Below, one piece after another: positions 55,601 to 64,000 of a DNA stretch of 64,000 nt. The stretch covers positions 62,001 to 126,000 of the forward strand of contig JACCLO010000027.1 in assembly GCA_029448655.1 (NCBI GenBank), read 5' to 3'. This stretch comes from Wolfiporia cocos. Its lineage: Eukaryota; Basidiomycota; Agaricomycetes; Polyporales; Phaeolaceae. The position numbers were made by a program, and so were the translations under genes. The stretch's first letter is position 1; each line of letters opens with the position of its first letter. The notes under the pieces were generated by a model. It worked only from the letters and a program-made list of their open reading frames with translations. It was not told where the DNA came from and ran no database searches.

Positions 55601-56200
55601 TATTAGCAGGTCTAGAATATGATGTAAAAGTTGTAGCAGTTGGTTTTGAGCAAATTGAAATTCAACAGGATGGCAGGGGATGCTAGCTTAAAAGGAGAGT
55701 AGTTGATCATGTTTATAATATGTATGATAGGAAGTCATGATGTTTGCTTGTCTGTTAGCTGATCTGCTATGATTTTTCTGTTTCTTAATTTAATGTGAAG
55801 AAGGTTAAAATGAGGTAGGTAGAAATGTGTGTCTATTATTTTGGAGATATGTGAATTTTAGATGAAATTAGTTGGAGATGTGGGAATTTGAATTGCAGTT
55901 ATGTGGGTTTATGTGAATTGTGAATGAATTTATGAGGGCTTGTTTGGGGTTAATTTGAATTGTTTAAATTTAATATCAATTGTTTAATAATTAATCAATT
56001 AATTTGTATTTTAGGGGTTATGAGACGCCATAGGGTGTCTAACCCTGCAGTCTCACCACTAGGGTGCCATCCCTAGCTAGGGCATGACCCCTACAGTACT
56101 ACTGCCTTGTTCACTACTGTATCTATTTATCCTGCAGTAGTAGCACAATTGTGCGCCCAGCTATTCTGCAATTGGACGTGCCATGTATTCAACCAGTGGT
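55601..56200. other. AT-rich, no gene identified
   Basis: TG/AT-rich sequence with repeated 'gtgaatt' and 'aatttaa' words; nothing coding. Confidence 0.35.
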
Positions 56201-56224
56201 GCCTACATGGCAGCTCACACACTG

Positions 56225-56345
56225 TGTCCGACCATGTCGGACGTGGATGTCCACTGCTGGGTGGGGTCACATGCGGCTATGGGTAGATAGACGCTCACCC
56301 AGCGGTGGACATCCACATCCGACATGGCCGGACGGACAAGGGTGT
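56225..56345. repeat. Inverted repeat related to the neighbouring satellite
   Basis: 'gtccgaccatgtcggacgtggatgtccactgctgggtg' and the reverse complement of 'cacccagcggtggacatccacatccgacatggccggacggac' pair over about 42 bp. The arm resembles the satellite core 'atgtcggatgctcatgtccaccactgggtgggcgtc'. Confidence 0.75.
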
Positions 56346-56366
56346 CAAAGTTGATGTCACAAAATA

Positions 56367-56612
56367 TTGAGTCATTCTGCTTCAGCAAGCCAGATATCAT
56401 GCTTGGATCCTCTCACAGTGAATCTGAAGGGAACACAGGACCAGTATGAGAGGGAGGAGGAGGAGTGGAGGCTGCACAGATGGAGATGGGATGAGGACTC
56501 AATGAACATTGATGATGATGAGAGCCCTGTTGCCAAAGACTTTACTGATGAGAGTGGGGATGCCGAGGTGGATTTGGATTTAGTGAAGGTGCTGAAGATA
56601 TTCAAACCGTGA
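56367..56612 (+). CDS. Small unknown acidic ORF
   Basis: An 81-codon plus-strand frame with DQYEREEEEWRLHRWRWDED, followed by an acidic SMNIDDDESPVAKDFTDESG segment, ending just before the satellite array. It has protein-like composition but no known family, and it may be an exon or fragment. Confidence 0.3.
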   Translation: MSHSASASQISCLDPLTVNLKGTQDQYEREEEEWRLHRWRWDEDSMNIDDDESPVAKDFTDESGDAEVDLDLVKVLKIFKP

Positions 56613-57430
56613 AGCCAACTCTGACAGGCCAAAAAATCCGACAATGTCGGATGCTCATGTCCACCACTGGGTGGGCGTCTATTTATCGCAATAATATACA
56701 GGCCAATAGATTACTAGAAATGTGCAGAAATGCGAAATTATGCAGCAGAAATACCTGGATTGGAAGAAATTTTCAAACCACGAAGCCAACTCTGACAGGC
56801 CAAAAAATCCGGCAATGTTGGATATGCATGTCCACCACCGGGTGGGTGTCTATTATTCAAGCCATGAAGCCAACTCTGACAGGCCAAAAAATCCGGCAAT
56901 GTTGGATGCTCATGTCCACCATGGGTGGGCGTCTATTTATCGCAGTAATATACAGGCCAATAGATTACTAGAAATGTGCAGAAATGCAAAATTACACAGC
57001 AGAAATACCTGGATTGGAAGAAATTTTTAAACCGCGAAGCCAACTCTGACAGGCCAAAAAATCCGACAATGTCGGATGCTCATGTCCACCACTGGGTGGG
57101 CGTCTATAATTCAAACCACGAAGCCAACTCTGACAGGCCAAAACATCCAGCAATGTCGGATGCTCATGTCCACCACTGGGTGGGCGTCTATTTATCGCAG
57201 TAATATACAGGCCAATAGATCACCAAAAAATCACAGAAATGCGAAATTATGCAGCAGAAATACCTGGATTAGAAGAAATTTTTAAACCGTGAAGCCAACT
57301 CTGACAGGCCAAAAAATCCGGCAATGTCGGATGCTCATGTCCACCATGGGTGGGCGTCTATTTATCGCAGTAATATACAGGCCAATAGATCAACCGTAAA
57401 TGACAAATTATGCAGCAAAAATACATGAAT
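56605..57430. repeat. Satellite-like tandem array, direct orientation
   Basis: Six copies of a core of about 70 bp ('gaagccaactctgacaggccaaaaaatccgacaatgtcggatgctcatgtccaccactgggtgggcgtctat') start near 56611, 56781, 56867, 57038, 57119 and 57291. Some are separated by a second unit of about 100 bp ('ttatcgcagtaatatacaggccaatagat...gcagaaatacctggattggaagaaattt'). Long and short periods alternate (about 170 and 85 bp). Confidence 0.85.
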
Positions 57431-57712
57431 AAAACAGAAAATTAAAGCTGCAGAGCCAGATGCAGTAGGCTCAAAGCCCCAGTCATGTTGGATTCATTGT
57501 GCATCCAATATAGGACACCCATTCATTGCAGAAAATAGAGGCAATTTATTTTGATCTTAACCTTCTGCTAGATTCATTTGGTTCTGCTTCATAATTTTGT
57601 GTTTCTATGGATCTGTTGGCATAGCAAGTGCACTGTTGGCTGTGTTAAATAGGTCTCTTGAGTGCATAGTGTACTCAACCTGGTCTGATCCATTTGTCTG
57701 TTGTGTCCAGTA

Positions 57713-58310
57713 TGACACAGACATACCATCTGTGGGACTGGCCCATAGCCACGGTAGTCTTAATAGCCCTACGCCGTATTCCAAGGTCCATGGCACCTGT
57801 GGAGAGGCGGGGGTGACAAGCGAGTCTTGATGGCAGTACGCCGGGTGACAAAGCTGACGTCCCTAGACAAGCGAGCCAAGGACTAGGAGAGGAATGGCAG
57901 CCCACAAGATAGCATGAAAGAGGGTGTCATTACCCTACGTCGAGAATGCTAAACATGAGGATGCAAGTCCTCATGCTAGCGCATATATACATGGGGGTGC
58001 ACCAGTACCTACGAGCCTGTCCTAAGGCACGAGGGTCTGTGCGTGTAATGCAGAGAGAAGGTAACATAATGACAAGGCACCAGTAATGGCGCCGAGTCAT
58101 GTGGCATAGGGGTAGAGACGCCAGTAATGGCACTCTGGCATAACATGATGGAAGACGCCTGTAGGGGCGCTTCCACATAGAGGGTGGTGTCGGTAATGGC
58201 GCCCATGCATAAGGTGAGTGACGCTACTGAGGATAGCTACTTACAAGGCGTAGAATGGCGTAATAAATCCTATAAAAAGTAGCGGCGACATCCCAGAATA
58301 ATCTGTGACA
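57713..58310 (-). mobile_element. Solo LTR, TSD CAGTA
   Basis: TGACACAGACATACCATCTG...GAATAATCTGTGACA, 598 bp, is flanked by CAGTA at 57708-57712 and 58311-58315. It has the atatatacatg box and 'cctgtcctaaggcacgagggtctgtgcgtg'. Confidence 0.95.
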
Positions 58311-58950
58311 CAGTACTGCAATTTCAATCTGCTACAATTTTTGCATTTCTGTGCTACACAGTTTTGTATTTTGTCAGTCTATTGCTATGTGAAAGATGCC
58401 ATTTACTGCAGGAATAGGTGCCCAAGAGCATGTGCACAGAATATGCAGCCATGTGGAATCCCTTTGTTGTGCTGCGTCTGGCTCTGTAATTTTGACCTTT
58501 TATTCTATGCATGTTTTACTGCTGCATGATGCATTGGCATGAAAGGTAGACCATTTGCAGTGATAAATACTCACCCTACAGTAGGTGCACATGGCATCCA
58601 ACCATGTTGAATGTATTTGGAGGTTCTATGACACTCTACAATTTCAATCTGCAGCCATACATGTATTTCTTTCGGTACACAATTTCATGTTTTTGTCAGT
58701 CTATTGCCGTGTGGATTAGACCTTCCATAGCAATAAATAGGCACCATAGAGTGGTTCACGGGGCACTCAATGATGTTGAATAGATATTCTATATTGGTTT
58801 ACAATTTCAATCTGCACTCATATTTGCATTTTTCTGCTGCATAATTTCACATTTCTGTAGGTCTATTGCCACATGAATTGAATCATCTACAGCAGCAAAT
58901 AGACACAGTAGAGTGGGTGCACAGGTCAGATGCTATGGGTATATATTGAA
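58311..58950. repeat. Satellite-like array, inverted relative to 56605-57430
   Basis: Copies of 'acaatttcaatctgca...gcatttttctgctgcataatttcacatttctgtaggtctattgccacatg' start near 58316, 58630 and 58800 (period about 165 bp, one degenerate copy between). The reverse complement of the core matches 'ccaatagattactagaaatgtgcagaaatgcgaaattatgcagcagaaatac' of the left array. Confidence 0.75.
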
Positions 58951-59440
58951 GCCGATTGGATCTACCATAGTTTTTCTAGAGTGTACTGCAGGCATTTGAG
59001 GGTCAGAGAGGCTACAGAATGGGGAGGTGATGAGTATCAGCACCATCATGTGACTTGATTGACATACCTTTTGGGCTGTGGCTGAGCTTCCAAGATAGGT
59101 AGTCCAAACTCCCAGAGGCTGTTCTGGGAGATCTGGTTGGCAGATTTTGATAATTGGAGGGTTGTGACAGTTATTGTCAGGATTTTACATTCAAAAGACT
59201 TGTGTCTGGGATTATCTTTTACATTTTATGCTTCAACCATCACATACCACACAGGCACTTATGTGTCACATGATGGTTTTCTTACAGGGCTACAATATTG
59301 CATATCAACTTGCGGCTGTGGGAATAGCTTAGATAAGCATTATCATGGTACCAGATTGTATAACTATAGTTACAAGCCACCAGAACGCGCCTAGCTTAGA
59401 AGTACAGTCTAGATCACAACAAATTTGAAGGTACATGAGA
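58951..59440. other. No gene identified
   Basis: A plus-strand frame of 85 codons (59137-59394) has no recognisable motif. Otherwise blank. Confidence 0.3.
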
Positions 59441-59448
59441 TACACAGC

Positions 59449-59873
59449 GACACAGAGCTACATCTGTGTCTGTTGCCTATCTTCAGAGCCTATAAGGTAA
59501 CACCAAAATGGCTGTCTTGGTTGCTAAGGTTGCATCACAGACTAGCAAGGGTATAACGTAGAGAATGTGTTGTAGATGAGCAGACATGGTAATGAGATGC
59601 AAGACTGGGGGCACATGCACCCCAAGTCGAGTATATTCAGACTGAGGTTGTAAGACCTCAGCATATGGTATATATGCATCGGGGATCACTACACTAAGTA
59701 ATTGGACCAGCCCTAAAGGCATGGTCTGTGCACGATGTATGATACCCTGTATGTAAGCAGTCACATCTAGATGACCAGGCTGAGGTATATCTAACTCTGC
59801 TACTTACAATGTAATCTACTGTAGGTTCAAGCTGGGGTAGAGCGGCTGACCCATGTCACAGGATCTGTGACAC
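59449..59873 (-). repeat. Minus-oriented LTR remnant
   Basis: It starts CGACACAGAGCTACATCTGTG (consensus TGACACAG) and ends GGATCTGTGACA, with 'tatatatgcatcgg' and 'ccagccctaaaggcatggtctgtgcac'. No target duplication was found. Confidence 0.7.
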
Positions 59874-59889
59874 ATGGTCACTTGATTAT

Positions 59890-60434
59890 TGTTACGGATC
59901 AAATATCTGTTTAGCTGAAATAACCAAGTGGAGTTACTCAGCATATTGAGTAGTGCACTACTCATTGGACTCCACAGAGTCAGAGTGTGGATATAGAAGC
60001 TGGGCACTTGATTGCTCAAGCCTTTGAGAATGAGTATAAGATGCTTGTTATTCAACAAGGTTGAGCTGAGGAACTTGATCAGTATGTACATCAAGTTTTA
60101 TACTGTGATTCGATAATCGGGGTCATAGTGTCCTTGGTACTGCTACTATTAAGTCCATCGAGCTAGCATTCTAAGTAACAAATGAGAAGTGCTGCAGTTG
60201 AGCATGACAAGGAATGAAACAGAGAAGACATATGATTAGACATACGATATCAGCTAGAAGGCAACAAGACAGTAAGTAGACTATGGGCATAGGATTGTTA
60301 TACATGAAACAGGGGCCTATGGTTGAGTGGAGGTCCGTAGAATAGAGCACACAGTGGAGCGGTTGAAGGCCAAGTCCTGATACACAGTGAGGTGTCAAAG
60401 AAATAAACTGAGTGTACCTGCAAAGACCATAACA
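59890..60434 (-). mobile_element. Solo LTR of the gypsy-1 family, TSD ATTAT
   Basis: TGTTACGGATCAAATATCTG...ACCATAACA is homologous throughout to 11048-11586. ATTAT stands at 59885-59889 and 60435-60439. Confidence 0.95.
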
Positions 60435-60748
60435 ATTATCAGACACATCTCAAACACACTACCAAGCTGGTTTATATCAGTGGTCTGGGTACATTTTCAT
60501 GGCCTGCTAACTAACATCTTTTGTCATACTGGACAAACAAGGACCTACAGTCCCATACACAACCATGATTTGGATCATTCATTATAGGGCGTCCAAACAA
60601 ATGTGTGCTTGTCATTACTTGCTTATGCACAGACCATCTAGCTTCAGGGCAGACGATTACTGATCGCTGCACCTTATGTATATAAGCTTGACTTCTAAGG
60701 TGTACTTTCCTTAGAACCGTTTTGTCACACTAATCCAATGTCTTAGTT

Positions 60749-61094
60749 GTGTCACAGAATTCTCTGTGAGGGGTTCTCGACATCCCTTTCTGTATTGTGG
60801 AAGTGCCCCTAGGCATGGGGCTAAGTCTTAGCGTACAGTTTCCTCTCGTCCGCTCCTTGTTATCTTATCAGACCACCCGACCCAGTAGATTAGCACTGTA
60901 GGGTAGCACGCGTCTCAGGTACTTACATCACGGTCACACTATGTACATGTTACATTACGGTAGTTACTCATCATGTGCTCCCTTAGTTACTGCACACAGG
61001 CTATGACTTTAGGGCCAGCCATTAGGTAGTTACCTCATGTATATAAGTATGTCGACTTGTTGCCTTATGCCTCAAGTCTAAGATTCTCGGCATT
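60749..61094 (+). repeat. LTR fragment truncated by gypsy-2
   Basis: TGTCACAGAATTCTCTGTG... with 'cagtagattagcactgtagggtagcacgcg' and 'catgtatataag' resembles the LTRs at 16331 and 34840. It breaks off where the LTR at 61095 begins. Confidence 0.65.
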
Positions 61095-63404
61095 AACACA
61101 AGATAACACTTACTTGATATGTTCTTGGTATTTGCTGGTGAGGCAAGGGATAAGCAGGTGTTAAGCAGGATACGTTGAGTGGTTAACTCGTAGTATGAAT
61201 GCAATGAATAGAACTGAGGCAATAGCGCTCAGCAAGTCTAGTATATATACATGATAAATAAGACCCCTAACAGTCTTATTAGGTAATACTGGTGTCCGTT
61301 TTCGTATGTACAAGTCCCCAGGTACCTAAGTACTTAGTAATATACGATAAATACATATACCGATCAAAACCGGGATATAGAAAGGCGGCGTAGGCCGCAC
61401 GAATGGCGTTTTGCGCTCTTGTCATTACAAAGACGGGGCGTGACCAAAGCCCGGTCCGCTGACGTTTATACGCTGACTGCTTCCGGATGGAATGTCCGAT
61501 TGGCTGGAACTAGACATGTGACTGATGGTAACTACTAGTGATAAGATAAGACCGTCGTTACGGGAGATAACGCGGCCATCATTCGGCACGTATGTAACCG
61601 TTAACTTATGAACCCGATAAGCTAGTTATTGGTCTAGAAAGTCGTAGATAATTCGTAGAATTGCCGGAAAAATAGTAAGAAATATAGGGAAACTAGGAGA
61701 ATTCTTGTGACATTACCCCCCCCTTAGATTTCAACGACCCCGTTGAGAGTAGAAGTTGTGCTAGAGCCCATTGAAGGGTTAGACTTTTACGATTTTTCCA
61801 CTTTTATCGTCCTGTCGATCCAAAACCTTGTGTACCGCGCTTGGTTGGCTTGTTGAACTGCTCGTTGTAGGGCCCACTTCCATGTAGGTGAGGTCGAATT
61901 TCTTTCTCGAACTTCTCCTTGGTCATGGATTCCTGTATTTCGGGCGTGATCGCTACTTCGCAGATTAGCTGGGCAATTCTGTCGCCTTTCTTTACTTGGT
62001 ACGGGTCTCCAGTGAGGTTCATCAACATGACAAAGACTTCTCCGCGGTAGTCATGGTCTATTACACCTGCGAGGACATCAATGCCCTTTTTTGCAAGTCC
62101 AGACCTTGGCGCTATCCGACCGTATGTCCCATAAGGAACTTTGATACGAATATCGGTGGGGACCGAGGCGGATTTCCATGAATTAATTAGGATATCCTGC
62201 GCGGCGTATAGGTCATAGCCGATCGCATCGGTTGTTCCCCTGGTTGGTAGTTTGCCATTGACTCCTACTTCGATTTCCAAGTCTTCGTTGAACTCAACAT
62301 CGGAATGTACCCATTGCCCTGTAAAAGGGTCGCGCTTGTAGTACACTTTCGGTTGTGTAGGGTCGACATCGTCTCGATATTGGGGCCAGTCATCGGGCCA
62401 GACACATGTGTCCGAGTCCCAATCTGGTGAATCAGGGTCGAAAACGGCTATGGTCTGCCGTGTTCCGCCGAGTCTAGTTGATCGGCGAAGGGGTTGATTT
62501 GGGTCGGTACTAAGGGCTGAATATTTTGCCTTGTACTCGTCCAGAATCTCCTTAGCGTTAGCCAAATGTTCCTCGATTTCCCACGTGTCTTCCGCAGGTC
62601 CGGTGCCTTTTCAATGGATAAGGTATTCCCACCGACCGCGTCGGTTACGGTGGTCGAGAATGGCTTCCACTTCCCATTCTTCCGGGTCTTCCATTTCCGT
62701 TGGCTTGTCAGCCGCGGGAGGATGACTTTTCTGACCTTCGATGGTTGATTCCTTGTACATGACCAGTTTTGAAGCATGGAACACAGGGTGGTAAGCCCTA
62801 TATTGTGCGTCCATGTACACCTTGAACGTTACCGGTCCCAATTTTTCCGTAATTCGGAATGGGCCGATGTAGCGAGGGGCTAGACTTCTTTCGGTGTCTT
62901 GCCAACTTCATACGTCCACGAGTACTTTGTCGCCCACTTTGAAGGGGACAACTTGCTTCTTTTGGTCGTAGTACCAGGACCATCTTTCGGCTGCAATTTT
63001 CATTGCCGCCTTAGCTTTCTCTTGTGCAGAGAACCGTGTGTTCGCAATTTCTACTAAGTCTTTGTTTCGACTTGGTTCGAAACTGCTTGGTCCTGCAATA
63101 GGATGACGACCTAATTCTACCAGGAACGGAGATTCCTTGGTAGTTTCGCTGGCTGCATTATTGTACGCAAATTCCGCTGTTGGCAGGAGCTCCGACCAGT
63201 TATCTTTTTGGTACGTATTGATATAGCACCGTAGATACTGTTCGAGTATTTGGTTTACTCGTTCGGTTTGTCCGTCTGCCTGCGGGTGGTACGCAGTAGT
63301 CATCGACCTTTGAATTCCCAGCAGGGTGCACCATTCACCAAATAGTTTTGAGGCGAATTGTGTTCCTCTGTCCGATACTATCTGTTTTGGCAACCCGTGT
63401 AAGG
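61095..63404 (-). mobile_element. gypsy-2: chromovirus with dUTPase, 3' part
   Basis: The 3' LTR (61095-61712, family B, TAACACAAG...TTCTTGTGACA), PPT (61713-61726) and 3' half of pol are present. At 63404 another element is inserted in the integrase, so the 5' half lies beyond the window. Confidence 0.85.
61804..63404 (-). pseudogene. pol: gypsy-2 Pol: integrase core, chromodomain, dUTPase
   Basis: From right to left: integrase from LPKQIVSDRGTQFASKLF (second catalytic Asp) and ADGQTERVNQILEQ (Glu), then the IN C-terminus with FKVGDKVLVDV. TGA follows at 62908-62910 where family members have Arg (likely CGA to TGA). The chromodomain (WEVEAILDHRNRRGRWEYLI) is cut at about 62610 by a TGA replacing Trp (TGG to TGA). 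A dUTPase in full follows (GYDLYAA, PRSGLA, GVIDHDYRGEV, DRIAQLI, GTQGFGSTG) and ends at 61804. The protein is close to chromovirus-1 Pol but clearly a different lineage by LTR and by dUTPase sequence. dUTPase motifs look intact despite the stops upstream. Confidence 0.9.
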
Positions 63405-64000
63405 TGACACAGACTCACTGTCTGTGCGACCCCTGGGCTCAGGGGGATCCATACAGGCCTACAATCGAGGCTACAAGGCACCGCGCCAGCGCTGAACGCA
63501 GAGGCTCATGCACGCATGTCATACGTCGAGATGGCAGCGGCGGCTCACAGACAAGGTAGACGAGATATGGGCCCCGGGCCAGTAGATCACACAGCAATAA
63601 GCGAGAAAGGGTTATGCACCATTGTCGAGAATCTGAGAGATGGGGTGTAAGCCCACATCTCGTCGTATTATATACATGCTTGTGTATACTACCGAGACCG
63701 CCCTAAAGACGTGGTCTGTGCACCGCTATCTAATGGGTCATGTGCTAGGTAACGAGACATGTAACAATGTGACCATATGTGACGGTACCTGAGGCGCGCG
63801 CTACCCTACAGCGCTAACCAAACGACCAGGTGACCTGCAATAACTGGGAGACGCCGGAGGTGGCTACAGCGCAGAGACGCGGCGTACGCCTAGCGCCGCG
63901 CGTGCGTCCTATAGCGAGGGAGTCCAGACCTGCATAGAGAAAGTCTGTGACATTACCCCCCCTCTCGAAAAACGTCGTCCCTGACGTTCTACCTTGAATC
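63405..64000 (-). mobile_element. gypsy-3: 3' LTR, PPT and start of interior, runs off the window
   Basis: LTR 63405-63952 (TGACACAGACTCACTG...AAAGTCTGTGACA) is followed by the minus-strand PPT at 63953-63968 and unidentified interior sequence. A PPT next to the LTR shows this is an element end, not a solo LTR. It cuts gypsy-2 integrase; the left duplication candidate is TAAGG. The same LTR family is at 1-348. Confidence 0.85.

Overview
The window looks like a stretch of a filamentous basidiomycete nuclear genome, most likely an Agaricomycete. The evidence is short (about 50-55 bp) GT-AG introns, a HAM1-like lipid-binding-fold gene, a Crinkler/RHS-type P-loop NTPase-nuclease gene, a Rep/PIF1 Helitron and several chromodomain Ty3/gypsy retrotransposons. 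Two compartments are obvious. The first 10 kb is GC-rich and holds the host genes: a HAM1-like protein (minus, 2796-5329, four exons) with a decayed duplicate of its 3' end at about 1333-1680; a Crinkler/RHS-like gene (minus, 5780-7724, three exons); a WD40 gene remnant (about 7985-8330); and a multi-exon MDR alcohol dehydrogenase-like gene (plus, 8697-10121) that seems to have lost its start codon and first splice donor.

From 10.1 kb to the end the window is almost entirely transposable elements, mostly LTR retrotransposon remains inserted into one another. From left to right: a 267-bp palindromic MITE (10470-10736); a decayed minus-strand gypsy element (11048 to about 17345) broken by three solo LTRs; LTR remnants including a 1-kb LTR (18486-19499); a Helitron (19500 to about 26574, minus) with HUH Rep and PIF1 helicase, carrying nonsense codons and a nested solo LTR; a nest of LTRs inside LTRs (26835-29188); poorly resolved LTR remnants and unrecognised sequence (29.2-40.7 kb); and a 579-bp double palindrome (40743-41321). 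Next comes an unrecognised minus-strand pseudogene (42026-43222 and 54373-55600) split by a solo LTR (43228-54367), which itself contains a complete, apparently young chromovirus (43417-53455). After that are inverted satellite-like arrays (56.6-57.4 and 58.3-58.95 kb) around another solo LTR, a 543-bp solo LTR, and a second dUTPase-bearing gypsy element (61095 onward, minus). That element's integrase is cut at 63404 by yet another minus-strand gypsy element running off the window end.

The centrepiece is the 10,039-bp chromovirus. It has two 721-bp LTRs that look identical by eye, a GTCAT target duplication, and a primer-binding site exactly complementary to 11 nt of its own LTR just where transcription should start (Tf1-like self-priming). 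It encodes an extra ORF before gag, a CCHC Gag, and a Pol with protease, RT, RNase H, integrase, chromodomain and a C-terminal dUTPase. Eleven insertions in the window can be closed with perfect 5-bp target duplications, so their relative order can be read directly. Nearly all survive as solo LTRs, which implies frequent LTR-LTR recombination. Exon and LTR boundaries were read by eye; no database or alignment search was run.
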